Positions 41,692-52,383 of a stretch of DNA of 64,000 nucleotides are shown here, in pieces. The position numbers and the translations under genes were made by a program. Source of the DNA: Olleya aquimaris (GTDB taxonomy: Bacteria; Bacteroidota; Bacteroidia; Flavobacteriales; Flavobacteriaceae); the NCBI RefSeq assembly GCF_003259525.1, contig NZ_QLLO01000002.1, positions 310,001 to 374,000 on the forward strand, given 5' to 3'. The notes under the pieces were generated by a model. The model was given only the letters and a program-made list of their open reading frames with translations, was not told the DNA's origin and ran no database searches. Numbering within the stretch: the first letter of the stretch is position 1; each line of letters begins with the position of its first letter.

Positions 41692-42302
41692 TAAAACAAT
41701 TCTTTTTTAATCGTAAACAAATCAACAATATCTTCAGTTTTCGGGTTGTTATTCCAAACATGAAAGCCTAATTTACTAGCGGTTTCGATATTTTCTGTAG
41801 TATCATCAATAAACAAACAGTCTTTTGGATTTAGTTGGTTTTCATCTAAAACAAACTTAAAAATATCTGAGTTTGGTTTACGTAGCATGATTTCATGAGA
41901 CAAATAGAAATTATCAAAACAAGCTTTAAATTCTTCGTAAAATGGAATATACTCTTTGATATGATTAATGTGCAACTCGTTGGTATTACTTAATAATATA
42001 AGCTGGTACTGTTTGTCTTTAGCTAATTGTTGTATAAACTCTAATCGTTTTGGCGGAAAATCGCAGATAATATAATTCCAAGCTTCAATAATGTCTTTTT
42101 TGGATAACTTAGGGAAGTTGCTAAGGTAAAAGTCTATAAACTCTTTGGTGTCAATCAAACCTTGTTCGTAAAAGCTATTAAAAGCTATAAGTTCTTCAGA
42201 TAATTCATCCAATTCAAATAGCTCCAATGCATTAGTCATTGCGCCTTCTTTGTCTAAATTAATAAACACATCTCCAAAATCGAAGATTAAGGTTTTAATC
42301 AT
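41691..42302 (-). CDS. HAD-family phosphatase
   Basis: 203 residues. LIFDFGDVFINLDKEGA holds the motif I Asp, LILLSNTNELHINHIKEYIPFYEEF motif II, HEIMLRKPNSDIFKFVLDENQLNPKDCLFIDDTTENIETASKLGFHVW motifs III and IV. The DFGDVF form belongs to the HAD-IA (YihX-like) phosphatases acting on sugar or nucleotide phosphates. It could dephosphorylate the riboflavin intermediate made by neighbour RibD (a step done by HAD enzymes in other bacteria); this is inference from the 8-base overlap with ribD. Confidence 0.88.
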   Translation of the reverse strand: MIKTLIFDFGDVFINLDKEGAMTNALELFELDELSEELIAFNSFYEQGLIDTKEFIDFYLSNFPKLSKKDIIEAWNYIICDFPPKRLEFIQQLAKDKQYQLILLSNTNELHINHIKEYIPFYEEFKACFDNFYLSHEIMLRKPNSDIFKFVLDENQLNPKDCLFIDDTTENIETASKLGFHVWNNNPKTEDIVDLFTIKKELF

Positions 42303-43275
42303 TTGTATATATCTTTAAAGTGTCTTTTTTAATGTGTTGTTCAGAAACCAATTTACCAGAAAACACAGGTGCTTTTATGCCTGCATTAAAAGTAATAAGT
42401 CCAGTAAATACGCGTGCTTCATCCCAAATTCCCTCGTTTATAAAAAGCTGTAAGGTTTTACTGCCACCTTCAATAATTACAGAGTTAATATTGGATTTAT
42501 AAAGCGTGTCACAGATTAGTTTGGCTGTGCTTTCTTTCAAAACTACTGTTTCGGCATCAGCGTTAAAGACTGTGTATTTAGTGTCTAAAGCATCATGTTT
42601 GTCCAAAACCACTCTAATAGGATTGTGACCCGTCCAATCTCTAACGGTCAAACTTGGGTTGTCTTCTATTACAGTGTTGGTTCCCACTAAAATGGCTTGT
42701 TCTTCTGCACGCCATTTATGGACTAACTGTCTTGAATATGGGTTGGTTATCCAAACAGGTTCTTGTTTGTTTTTAGTCTTTGGAGCAATAAAACCATCAC
42801 TGGATTCTGCCCATTTTAAAATAATATAAGGGCGTTTTTTATTATGAAACGTAAAAAATCGTTTGTGGTGCGCTTTACAGTCTGCTTCTAAAACACCCAC
42901 AGTGACATTGCAACCAGAATCTTTTAACTTTTTAATCCCTTGTCCTGCTACTTCTGGATTGTCATCCATACAACCAATAACTACATGTGGTATTTGGTGT
43001 TTAATAATTAAATCGCTACAAGGTGGTGTTTTACCATAATGACTACAAGGCTCTAGGGTCACGTAAATAGTCGCTGTTTTTAAAAGTGATTGGTCAACAA
43101 CAGATTGTATGGCATTAACCTCTGCGTGGTTACCGCCAAAAGGACTAGTAAAACCTTCTGCAATTATGGTGTTATTGTGTACTATAACACAACCAACCAT
43201 AGGATTTGGACGAGTTGTACCTAATCCATTCTTAGCTACTTGTAAACAACGTGATATGTAATATTCGTGAGACAA
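42295..43275 (-). CDS. ribD: Riboflavin biosynthesis bifunctional deaminase/reductase
   Basis: 326 residues. The N-terminal zinc deaminase shows GNHAEVNAIQSV (His-Ala-Glu) and LEPCSHYGKTPPCSDLI (two zinc Cys); the C-terminal reductase begins near residue 150 (RPYIILKWAESSDGFIAP) and includes AILVGTNTVIEDNPSLTVRDW and SVIIEGGSKTLQLFI. It carries out deamination and reduction of the pyrimidine intermediate after GTP cyclohydrolase II. Flavin supply is relevant to the photolyases elsewhere in the window. It overlaps the HAD gene by 8 bases and begins one base after the LEA-like gene. Confidence 0.96.
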   Translation of the reverse strand: MSHEYYISRCLQVAKNGLGTTRPNPMVGCVIVHNNTIIAEGFTSPFGGNHAEVNAIQSVVDQSLLKTATIYVTLEPCSHYGKTPPCSDLIIKHQIPHVVIGCMDDNPEVAGQGIKKLKDSGCNVTVGVLEADCKAHHKRFFTFHNKKRPYIILKWAESSDGFIAPKTKNKQEPVWITNPYSRQLVHKWRAEEQAILVGTNTVIEDNPSLTVRDWTGHNPIRVVLDKHDALDTKYTVFNADAETVVLKESTAKLICDTLYKSNINSVIIEGGSKTLQLFINEGIWDEARVFTGLITFNAGIKAPVFSGKLVSEQHIKKDTLKIYTND

Positions 43276-43276
43276 A

Positions 43277-43732
43277 TTATAGTTTTATTTCTACGTCTTC
43301 GGTTAAGTCTATATGGTATTTTCTAGAAAATCCAAGGACTTTATATTTAATATCACCAACGTATTGAACTTTCATTTTTTTATTTATAAAACTACCTAGT
43401 AAACTACTTAAGTTTTTATTACTTAATAAGCTATCTGTTGGGATGCTTGCTTGTAACGGGATAGAAAACTCTTTGTTGGCTGGTACTTTAAAACTTTTGG
43501 CAGTGACTAAGGTTAACTCGTTGTCATTCACTAGTACTTTAATACCATCAGTTTCTAACTGTCCACCAATATCATTGGGGTTCAAGAAAAATGCATCTGC
43601 AGTAATGGTAATAAATCGAGGTGAAGTTTCTGAAATTTTAATGTTTTCAACCTTAATAAATTCTGGAGTTTCTTTAACCTTACAGCTAAAAAAAGTGAAT
43701 AGTATTGTTAATAAGATTAGTGTGTTTTTCAT
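43277..43732 (-). CDS. LEA14-like lipoprotein
   Basis: 151 residues. A lipoprotein signal (LILLTILFTFFSCKVK) with Cys17 is followed by a LEA type 2-like immunoglobulin-type beta domain (ETSPRFITITADAFFLNPNDIGGQLETDGIKVLVNDNELTLV, FSIPLQASIP, KVQYVGDIKYKVLGFSRKYHIDLTEDVEIKL). Bacterial members of this fold are thought to bind hydrophobic surfaces or act in stress tolerance; no defined role. It is one base upstream of ribD, so transcription is shared. Confidence 0.75.
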   Translation of the reverse strand: MKNTLILLTILFTFFSCKVKETPEFIKVENIKISETSPRFITITADAFFLNPNDIGGQLETDGIKVLVNDNELTLVTAKSFKVPANKEFSIPLQASIPTDSLLSNKNLSSLLGSFINKKMKVQYVGDIKYKVLGFSRKYHIDLTEDVEIKL

Positions 43733-43797
43733 TATAACATTTTTAGATTTAATGTATCTTCATCCTCTAAAATATGGCGTAAAAATACTATTTAAAA

Positions 43798-44289
43798 GTG
43801 AGTAATACTACAATTGAAATAAGAGAAATCCAGCCACAAGACAATCCGCAAATGGAGGCTATTATTAGAGAGGTTTTTATCGAGTATGATTTGCCTTTAA
43901 TTGGTACTGCTTATACAGATCCTGAAACTCCAAAGATGTACGAATCTTATGCAAAACACAATGAGGCTTACTACGTTGTGACTATAGATGGTGTAATTGA
44001 AGGAGGAGGTGGTTTAAAACCATTAAACGGAGAGAAGGAGGACGTGTTTGAAATACAAAAAATGTATTTTTCTAATCGCTTACGCGGAAAAGGTTATGGT
44101 AAAAAATTATTCGAAAAATGTCTTGAAAAAGGCAAGTCATTAGGGTTTAAACGTGCGTATCTAGAAACCATCCCTAAATTAAAGGAAGCCATACATATTT
44201 ACGAAAGCTATGGATTTAAACATTTAAATGCACCATTGGGACAAACTGGGCATTTTAATTGTGGAGTATGGATGATAAAAACATTATGA
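43798..44289 (+). CDS. GNAT-family N-acetyltransferase
   Basis: 163 residues. Start is GTG at 43798, since the conserved EIREIQPQDNPQMEAIIREVFIEYDL begins within a few residues and no ATG precedes. VVTIDGVIEGGGGLKPL, IQKMYFSNRLRGKGYGKKLFEKCLEKGKSLGFKRAYLETIPKLKEAIHIYESYGFK carry GNAT motifs A and B. The acceptor is unknown. Its stop overlaps the prmC start (ATGA), so the two are coupled. Confidence 0.87.
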   Translation: MSNTTIEIREIQPQDNPQMEAIIREVFIEYDLPLIGTAYTDPETPKMYESYAKHNEAYYVVTIDGVIEGGGGLKPLNGEKEDVFEIQKMYFSNRLRGKGYGKKLFEKCLEKGKSLGFKRAYLETIPKLKEAIHIYESYGFKHLNAPLGQTGHFNCGVWMIKTL

Positions 44290-45158
44290 AATTAACCGAT
44301 CTTAAACATATATTTCATAACGAATTAGATGCTATTTACGGTAAAGAGGAGGTGCAATCCTTCTTTTTTATGTTAACTCAAGCTTACTATAAATACAATC
44401 GTTTGGACTTGGCTTTGCATCCTGACCTTGCAATTTCCAAACCAGAACAAGAACCTATTTTTAAAGCATTAGACCTATTAAAGCAGCATAAACCCATACA
44501 GTATATTATTGGTGAAACCGAGTTTTATGGTTTACCATTTAAAGTAAATGAGCATACACTAATACCTCGTCCTGAAACGGAAGAATTAGTAGACTTAATT
44601 ATATCTAATGTCACTTCAAACGTAGTCAAGAAGTCTCACAAGATATTAGATATTGGTACAGGAAGTGGTTGTATTGCTATTAGTTTAGCTAAACATTTAC
44701 CAACCAGCTCTGTTTGTGCGCTAGATGTTTCCGCGAAAGCGTTAGAAAAAGCAAACGAAAATGCTACTATAAATAACGTAGAAATACAATTTATAGAAGC
44801 CAATATATTAAATAAATCAAATTGGGATTTAAATTTTAAAGATCTGAAATTTGACATCATTGTATCTAATCCACCATATGTTAGACACCTTGAAAAAACA
44901 CAAATGCAACCAAATGTATTAAACAACGAGCCTCACTTAGCGTTGTTTGTAGAGGATGATAACCCTTTATTATTTTATAAAGCTATTACACAGTTTGCTG
45001 TTGCTAATTTGAATCCCAATGGTGAATTATATTTTGAAATTAATGAATATCTTGGACAGGAGATGATACAACTTTTAGAAAACCATGGTTTTAAAAATGT
45101 CCAATTAAAGCAGGATATGTTTGGAAAAGATAGAATGATACGTGGAATTAAGAATTAA
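44286..45158 (+). CDS. prmC: Release factor glutamine methyltransferase
   Basis: 290 residues from the ATG at 44286, which overlaps the GNAT stop as ATGA; a longer in-frame start at 44259 would run through the GNAT gene. LIPRPETEELVDLII, ILDIGTGSGCIAISLAKHLP (SAM-binding) and FDIIVSNPPYVRHLE (NPPY catalytic motif) are diagnostic. The enzyme methylates the GGQ glutamine of release factors 1 and 2. It precedes ligA by 9 bases. One copy of the repeated GC-rich word lies at 44728-44741. Confidence 0.95.
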   Translation: MKLTDLKHIFHNELDAIYGKEEVQSFFFMLTQAYYKYNRLDLALHPDLAISKPEQEPIFKALDLLKQHKPIQYIIGETEFYGLPFKVNEHTLIPRPETEELVDLIISNVTSNVVKKSHKILDIGTGSGCIAISLAKHLPTSSVCALDVSAKALEKANENATINNVEIQFIEANILNKSNWDLNFKDLKFDIIVSNPPYVRHLEKTQMQPNVLNNEPHLALFVEDDNPLLFYKAITQFAVANLNPNGELYFEINEYLGQEMIQLLENHGFKNVQLKQDMFGKDRMIRGIKN

Positions 45159-47162
<2,004 letters not shown>

Positions 47163-47165
47163 TTT

Positions 47166-47193
47166 TGCATTTCGTCGATTAAATGCATTTTTT
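47166..47193 (+). terminator. Terminator after ligA
   Basis: TGCATTT / AAATGCA, 7-bp stem with 8-base loop, followed by six T. Confidence 0.65.
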
Positions 47194-47216
47194 AACGTTT
47201 AATTGCAATTTAGTGT

Positions 47217-47224
47217 TATCTTTG
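47217..47224 (+). promoter_or_regulatory. -7 promoter box upstream of 240-residue membrane protein
   Basis: TATCTTTG, exact TAnnTTTG match, 19 bases before the ATG at 47244; the -33 element is unclear. Confidence 0.4.
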
Positions 47225-47243
47225 TAGTCCCAAATCTTTTATA

Positions 47244-47966
47244 ATGAAGCTTACAAAGTTTAATACTGCATCGGTATTTTTGATATTTTTAGTGGTACTA
47301 TTTATAGTTGGAAAAATATTTAGTGTTCCTGTTCTTTCAAATTATGCATGGATGTCTGTTTTTCCTGTTTTCTCCTATTTATATTATGGTCAAGCAAAAC
47401 AGAGAAATCATTTTTTTGGTTTTTTTCTTTTAAGTTTCTCGATTGCAGAAATACTTAATGTAGTATTTAAAGAAAGTACTTTTCTAGCTTATTATTGTTC
47501 AAATTTTTTAATAATTGCAGCCTATTCATCTTTAATCATATTTTTAATTAAGGACATTAACTTAAAACTTTTAATTAAAGAGTTTAAATTACATTTAATA
47601 ATACTTGCAGTATTTAATTCATATTTGATTTATGCTTTAAATCAAATGATTATGCAAGATGAAACTATAATTATTAATACTATAGATTTTGCAATGGAAG
47701 TTGTTTACAATGTCTTGATATTGTTGGTGTTGTCACTTTCTTTAGTGCATTATTTATATCACGAAACAAAACAGGGACTACTGTTGTTTTTGGCTAGTGT
47801 ATGTATAGTATTTTCAGAAATGGTACAAGTGGCTTACATATTTATTTCTTCAGAACAAGTGTTACAAATCATTTATTCGCTACTAATGGGAATAGGATTT
47901 TACTTCTTATATGTGTATATAAAAATAAAATATTTAGCTATTCAAAAGCAAACTAGATTTGTTTAA
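47244..47966 (+). CDS. Uncharacterised seven-to-eight-helix membrane protein
   Basis: 240 residues, not recognised. Hydrophobic segments run through nearly the whole length (VFLIFLVVLFIVGKIF, MSVFPVFSYLYYG, FFGFFLLSFSIAEILNVVF, FLIIAAYSSLIIFLI, LHLIILAVFNSYLIYAL, VVYNVLILLVLSLSLVHYLY, LLLFLASVCIVFSEMVQVAYIFI, IYSLLMGIGFYFLYVYI). The arrangement recalls YhhN/lysoplasmalogenase-like proteins, but the defining residues cannot be confirmed by eye. It is a single gene with its own -7 box, convergent with the metallophosphatase. Confidence 0.7.
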   Translation: MKLTKFNTASVFLIFLVVLFIVGKIFSVPVLSNYAWMSVFPVFSYLYYGQAKQRNHFFGFFLLSFSIAEILNVVFKESTFLAYYCSNFLIIAAYSSLIIFLIKDINLKLLIKEFKLHLIILAVFNSYLIYALNQMIMQDETIIINTIDFAMEVVYNVLILLVLSLSLVHYLYHETKQGLLLFLASVCIVFSEMVQVAYIFISSEQVLQIIYSLLMGIGFYFLYVYIKIKYLAIQKQTRFV

Positions 47967-47968
47967 AT

Positions 47969-48886
47969 CTATACAATTATAGAAGTGCCTTCAGCTTTTT
48001 TAGTACTATCAGGTTCAAAATAAAAATCTATTTTACCTAGATTTATTCCATAACAACCAACTTGATTTACTAATACATTTTTACCTTCTATGTTTTGTGC
48101 TACTGTAGGTTTTGGTAAAAACGTGTGGGTATGTCCACCAATAATTAAATCTATATCTTTTGTAGCTTTGGCTAAGTTTAAATCGCTAATTTTTTCTGGA
48201 AATTTACTGTAGTAATACCCTAAGTGAGATAAACAGATAATTAAGTCGCATTGTTTTTCTGTTTTTAAAATGCGAGTCATTTCTTGGGCGGTTTCTATAG
48301 GATTTAGGTACTCAGTTTCTTTATACATTTTTTTATCCACTAATCCTTGTAATTGAATCCCTAACCCAAATACGCCAATTTTAATTCCATCTTTTTTGAA
48401 AACTTGATAGGGTTTAACATGAGTATCCATAATGGTATTAGAAAAATCATAATTAGCAGATACAAAGTTAAAACTAGCATGTGGTAATTGTGCATATAAT
48501 CCGTCTATACCATTGTCAAAATCATGATTACCAATAGTTGCTACATCGTATTTAAGCTTACTCATTAATTTAAATTCCAATTCGCCACCATAATAATTAA
48601 AGTAAGGTGTCCCTTGAAAAATATCTCCTGCATCTAAAAGTAAGGTGTTAGGATTATTGGCTCTGATGTTTTCAATTAATGTAGCACGTCTTGCTACACC
48701 ACCTTGGTTTGCATTTCGACCATCATCTGGTCCAAATGCATCAATATGACTATGGACATCATTAGTATGTAGAATAGTAATTTTTTTAGTTTTTGCTGAG
48801 GTTGCAAACGATTGTAATCCATAACCACCAACCGTAATTAAAGCAGTTGCTGCTGTTGCTTGTTGTATAAAATCTCTACGTTTCAT
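47969..48886 (-). CDS. Metallophosphoesterase half of a split 5'-nucleotidase
   Basis: 305 residues. The start KRRDFIQQATAATALITVGGYGLQSFATS is a twin-arginine-like export signal. The calcineurin-like domain shows ILHTNDVHSHIDAFGP (metal His/Asp), LLLDAGDIFQGTPYF, ATIGNHDFDNGIDGL (GNHD) and LIIGGHTHTFLP (GHTH). The C-terminal substrate domain of the usual UshA-like enzyme is missing here and is encoded by the gene just upstream (48896-49654, transcribed first). A role in periplasmic nucleotide salvage is likely for the pair. Confidence 0.9.
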   Translation of the reverse strand: MKRRDFIQQATAATALITVGGYGLQSFATSAKTKKITILHTNDVHSHIDAFGPDDGRNANQGGVARRATLIENIRANNPNTLLLDAGDIFQGTPYFNYYGGELEFKLMSKLKYDVATIGNHDFDNGIDGLYAQLPHASFNFVSANYDFSNTIMDTHVKPYQVFKKDGIKIGVFGLGIQLQGLVDKKMYKETEYLNPIETAQEMTRILKTEKQCDLIICLSHLGYYYSKFPEKISDLNLAKATKDIDLIIGGHTHTFLPKPTVAQNIEGKNVLVNQVGCYGINLGKIDFYFEPDSTKKAEGTSIIV

Positions 48887-48895
48887 TTAATAAGG

Positions 48896-49654
48896 TTATT
48901 TAATTTGGATAAATCTATCGTCAATTATAGGTTTAATGGTATCTACTTTTTTAAAGTAGTCCAACAAGGCATTTCGTATTTTGTAATCTAAAACATGTAC
49001 ACTATCGTTTACCTGAAAAAATCGCATGCGATCACCTCCATTATATAGATAATCGTTTGTGGCAACATGGTATACTTTGTCTTTTTTTATTTGCTCTCCA
49101 TTAATTAAAGCTTCTTTAATATTAAAATCTTTGTCTAAAGTCAATTTTAAACCATGTATGGGATGCGCACGTTTAGCTTTACTTAAATAATAGGTTAGAC
49201 TATCTACTTGTTGTCCTTTAAGCTCTACTACTACAATACTGTTTTCAAAAGGCATAACCTCAAAAGCTGTTCTTGTAGTTATATTTCCTTTAGAGATAAT
49301 AGCTCTAATCCCACCATGGTTTAGTAAAACCATGTCTATATTATTTCCGGTTCGTTTTTTATAAATAGGATTACTTTGTTCAAAAACAGCATCAGCCATT
49401 AAATTACCTATAGCTGTATTAAACTCGCCATCTGTTTTGCTGTAAGTTTCAGGCGCATAAGATAAGACCGCTTCCATATCTTTATTTATGCTTTCTCTGT
49501 AAGGTTTGATGTAATTGTCAATAGCCTCATCTAATACTAAAGAGTCGTTTATATTAATTTGCTCACCTTCAATTTTACTTAAAGAATAAGGTTCATGCTT
49601 ACAGGATGTTATCAAAACTATACAAAGCAAGAAGGCAATGTGTTTATAATTCAT
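48896..49654 (-). CDS. 5'-nucleotidase C-terminal domain lipoprotein
   Basis: 252 residues. A lipoprotein signal (IAFLLCIVLITSCKHEP) precedes a 5'-nucleotidase C-terminal domain: EFNTAIGNLMADAVFEQSN, NIDMVLLNHGGIRAIISKGNITTRTAFEVMPFENSIVVVEL (with the substrate-binding NHGGIR), and YHVATNDYLYNGGDRM. No metal site is present, so it must work with the metallophosphoesterase encoded 9 bases downstream. Gene order is the reverse of the domain order in fused UshA-type enzymes. Confidence 0.88.
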   Translation of the reverse strand: MNYKHIAFLLCIVLITSCKHEPYSLSKIEGEQININDSLVLDEAIDNYIKPYRESINKDMEAVLSYAPETYSKTDGEFNTAIGNLMADAVFEQSNPIYKKRTGNNIDMVLLNHGGIRAIISKGNITTRTAFEVMPFENSIVVVELKGQQVDSLTYYLSKAKRAHPIHGLKLTLDKDFNIKEALINGEQIKKDKVYHVATNDYLYNGGDRMRFFQVNDSVHVLDYKIRNALLDYFKKVDTIKPIIDDRFIQIK

Positions 49655-49726
49655 ATTTAATGTTACTTATTTTAAAGTCAATATTTAGTTACAATCACTA
49701 CATTTGTAGCAAAGGAATAAAGATAA

Positions 49727-50254
49727 ATGATTTTAAAAGGATTTAAAGAAAAATCTAATAAAAAGTATATTAATAAATGTGTAAACAATAGGGTTGTAGC
49801 CACTAATAATGACGCTATAAAAAGCGTTGGTGTTTTAGTAGATAGTAATGAGTTTTCTGATTTAGAGTGGATTAATAGTTTGATAAATGAAATAAAAGTA
49901 AATCAAAACAACCTTAAAATTTTATCTCTGTTTAATAATAAAAAAGAAGAAACTTCAGTTTTTAACAATACTTTTTCTGAAAAAGAGTTAGGTTGGAAAG
50001 GTCAATTTAAAAGTCAAACGGTAAAAGATTTTTTGTCAACAAAATTTGATTTACTCATTAATTTTTATGAAACCAACACTTTAGCCTTACAAGTCGTTTC
50101 AGCGACTGCAAATGCACAATTAAAAGTTGGTATTAACAATGCTAACTTAGAGATAAACGATTTAATTATTGAAACCAAAATTAAAGACAAAGAAATATTT
50201 AAATCAGAATTAATTAAATACCTAAACATTTTAAATAAAATAAGTAATGAATAA
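49727..50254 (+). CDS. Uncharacterised protein upstream of dapA (DUF6913-like)
   Basis: 175 residues. The N-terminus GFKEKSNKKYINKCVNNR is basic and helical; the rest is alpha/beta (SVGVLVDSNEFSDLEWINSLI, LKILSLFNNKKEE, FLSTKFDLLINFYETNTLALQVVSATANAQLKVGI). I recall this kind of protein as DUF6913, found next to dapA in flavobacteria, but am not certain. The LVDSNEF and DLLINFYE strands suggest a Rossmann-like core without an obvious active site. It overlaps dapA by 8 bases, so the two are coupled. Confidence 0.72.
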   Translation: MILKGFKEKSNKKYINKCVNNRVVATNNDAIKSVGVLVDSNEFSDLEWINSLINEIKVNQNNLKILSLFNNKKEETSVFNNTFSEKELGWKGQFKSQTVKDFLSTKFDLLINFYETNTLALQVVSATANAQLKVGINNANLEINDLIIETKIKDKEIFKSELIKYLNILNKISNE

Positions 50255-51134
50255 CCCTTTTTTAGGAACAGGAATAGCAATTGTCACTCCGTTTAAAGCT
50301 GATTTAACAGTAGATTTTCAGGCGTTAGAAAACATTGTGGAGTATAACATTAATAATGGAATAGATTATATAGTCATTAGTGGTACTACTGGAGAGAGTG
50401 TAACAGTAACCAAACAAGAAAAAAAGGAGATAACAAATGTTATAATTAAAGTTAACAATGGGCGTTTGCCATTAGTTTTAGGTATAGGAGGTAATAATAC
50501 TGCTGCTGTCATTGAAGAAATTAAAACAACAGATTTATCAGGTTTTGCAGGTATATTATCGGTATCTCCTTACTACAGCAAGCCAACTCAAGAAGGGTTA
50601 TACCAACATTTTAAAGCTATTGCAGAGGTATGTCCAATTCCAATTATATTATATAACGTGCCAGGTAGAACATCCAAAAACATGTTGCCAGAGACCACTT
50701 TGCGATTAGCTAGAGACTTTAAAAATGTTGTAGCAGTTAAAGAGGCTGGTAATAATATAGCACAGTATTTAGAGTTGTTAAGAGATAAGCCAGAAGATTT
50801 TTCTGTAATATCTGGAGACGACGATTTAGCATTAGGAGTAGTATTAGCTGGTGGAGCAGGAGTCATCTCTGTGATTGGGCAAGGGTTACCAAAAGCGTTT
50901 TCAACCATGATTAATTTAGGTCTAGAAGGTAAGGCTAAAGAAGCTTATGCTCTACATTTTAAAATGATGGACATCATTAATTTAATTTTCGAAGAAAATA
51001 ACCCAGCAGGAATTAAAGCAGTGCTTAATCATTTAGGACTTTGTGATAAAACAGTTAGATTACCACTAGTTACTGCGACAGATCAATTGCAAACTAAGAT
51101 TGATAATTTTATGGCTAATTTTTCTAAAAGTTAA
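50247..51134 (+). CDS. dapA: 4-hydroxy-tetrahydrodipicolinate synthase
   Basis: 295 residues. It condenses pyruvate with aspartate semialdehyde in the lysine/diaminopimelate route. GTGIAIVTPFKADLTVDFQAL and VISGTTGESVTVT are the N-terminal signatures, PIILYNVPGRTSKNML contains the catalytic Tyr, and NVVAVKEAGNNIAQYLEL the Schiff-base Lys. A TIM-barrel plus C-terminal helices are complete. Together with dapF (32991) it points to meso-DAP peptidoglycan. It is followed 108 bases later by bamD. Confidence 0.96.
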   Translation: MNNPFLGTGIAIVTPFKADLTVDFQALENIVEYNINNGIDYIVISGTTGESVTVTKQEKKEITNVIIKVNNGRLPLVLGIGGNNTAAVIEEIKTTDLSGFAGILSVSPYYSKPTQEGLYQHFKAIAEVCPIPIILYNVPGRTSKNMLPETTLRLARDFKNVVAVKEAGNNIAQYLELLRDKPEDFSVISGDDDLALGVVLAGGAGVISVIGQGLPKAFSTMINLGLEGKAKEAYALHFKMMDIINLIFEENNPAGIKAVLNHLGLCDKTVRLPLVTATDQLQTKIDNFMANFSKS

Positions 51135-51217
51135 ATTATACTTAAACCTAAGTCAAACTTGATTTCTTCAATTAATTTAGCAATCAAATTATATTTTTAA
51201 AATCCATTTAAATAGCG

Positions 51218-51225
51218 TATTTTTG
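51218..51225 (+). promoter_or_regulatory. -7 promoter box of the bamD operon
   Basis: TATTTTTG, matches TAnnTTTG, 17 bases before the bamD ATG; the -33 element is unclear. Confidence 0.4.
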
Positions 51226-51242
51226 CGCTTCGTTTAAAATTT

Positions 51243-52043
51243 ATGAAGAATTTATTTTACATCTTAATTACTTTTTTAGTTTTCACCTCTTGTAACGAGT
51301 ACCAAAAGGCATTAAAGTCTGAGGACGTTGCAGTTAAATTTAAAATGGGAGAACAACTGTATAACGACGGTAAATACAATAAAGCTAGTCGTTTATTTAC
51401 TCAGATAGTTCCTGCTTACAGAGGAAAACCTCAGGCTGAAAAATTAATGTTTTTAGATGCAGATTGTTATTTTCAAACTAGACAACATTATCTAGCAGGA
51501 TACAGATTTGAGCGTTTTGCAACATCTTATCCAAGAAGCGAAAAATTAGAAGAAGCTTTATATAAAAGTGCCATAAGTTATGCTGCGTTATCTCCAGTAT
51601 ATTCTAAAGAACAGCATGAAACTAATCATGCTCTAGAAAAATTACAATTATTTGCCAATTTATATCCAGAGTCTCAATATATGCCAGAGATAAACCAATT
51701 GGTAAAAGATTTACAATACAAACTAGAACTTAAAGCGTATAGCATAGCAAAACAATATAATCATATTACAGATTATAAAGCAGCTATCAGCTCGTTTAAT
51801 AATTTTATTGCAGATTTTCCTGGTACAACGTTACGCGAAAAAGCTGCTTATTACAGATTTGATTCAGCTTATCAATTAGCTGTAAAAAGTGTAGAATACA
51901 AAAAAGAAGAACGCTTAAACTCAGCAATTTCATATTATAATTCTTTCAAAAAATCATATCCAGTATCAGAGTTTTCTGAAAATGCAGAGAAGATGGTTGA
52001 AGATTTAAAACAACAATTAGAACAATATAGTACCAAAAGCTAA
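51243..52043 (+). CDS. bamD: Outer-membrane assembly lipoprotein BamD
   Basis: 266 residues. A lipoprotein signal (LFYILITFLVFTSCNEYQ) with Cys17 precedes TPR-like repeats: MGEQLYNDGKYNKASRLFTQIVPAYRGKPQAEKLMF, RQHYLAGYRFERFATSYPRSEKLEEALYKSAISYAAL, IADFPGTTLREKAAYYRFDSAYQLAVKS. BamD is the essential lipoprotein partner of BamA for insertion of beta-barrels, which would include the TonB receptor of this window. It is first in bamD-rpoZ-coaBC-porD-recN, a conserved Bacteroidota order. Confidence 0.94.
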   Translation: MKNLFYILITFLVFTSCNEYQKALKSEDVAVKFKMGEQLYNDGKYNKASRLFTQIVPAYRGKPQAEKLMFLDADCYFQTRQHYLAGYRFERFATSYPRSEKLEEALYKSAISYAALSPVYSKEQHETNHALEKLQLFANLYPESQYMPEINQLVKDLQYKLELKAYSIAKQYNHITDYKAAISSFNNFIADFPGTTLREKAAYYRFDSAYQLAVKSVEYKKEERLNSAISYYNSFKKSYPVSEFSENAEKMVEDLKQQLEQYSTKS

Positions 52044-52049
52044 TATATT

Positions 52050-52379
52050 ATGGATTTAAAAAAAATCGACGCTCCGTTAACAACAACTACTTACAATAGA
52101 AATGAAATAGATGCGCCAACTAATAACATTTACGAAGCTATTTCGGTTATTTCTAGAAGAGCAGAGCAAATCAATTCTGAAATCAAAAAAGAATTAATTG
52201 AAAAGCTTGAAGAGTTTGCAACGTATAACGATAGCTTAGAAGAAATCTTTGAAAACAAAGAGCAAATTGAGGTGTCTAAATTTTACGAAAAATTACCTAA
52301 ACCTCACGCTTTAGCAGTGCAAGAATGGTTAGATGATAAAATCTACCACAGAAACACAGAGCAAGATAACCAAGACTAA
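52050..52379 (+). CDS. rpoZ: RNA polymerase omega subunit
   Basis: 109 residues. PTNNIYEAISVISRRAEQINSEIKKELIEKLEEF is the omega core (NIYEAISVISRRA), a Bacteroidota-type form without the MARVT start. The C-terminal ~50 residues (EIFENKEQIEVSKFYEKLPKPHALAVQEWLDDKIYHR) are a lineage extension. Omega assists assembly and stability of RNA polymerase. It starts 6 bases after bamD and ends 4 bases before coaBC. Confidence 0.88.
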   Translation: MDLKKIDAPLTTTTYNRNEIDAPTNNIYEAISVISRRAEQINSEIKKELIEKLEEFATYNDSLEEIFENKEQIEVSKFYEKLPKPHALAVQEWLDDKIYHRNTEQDNQD

Positions 52380-52383
52380 AACT

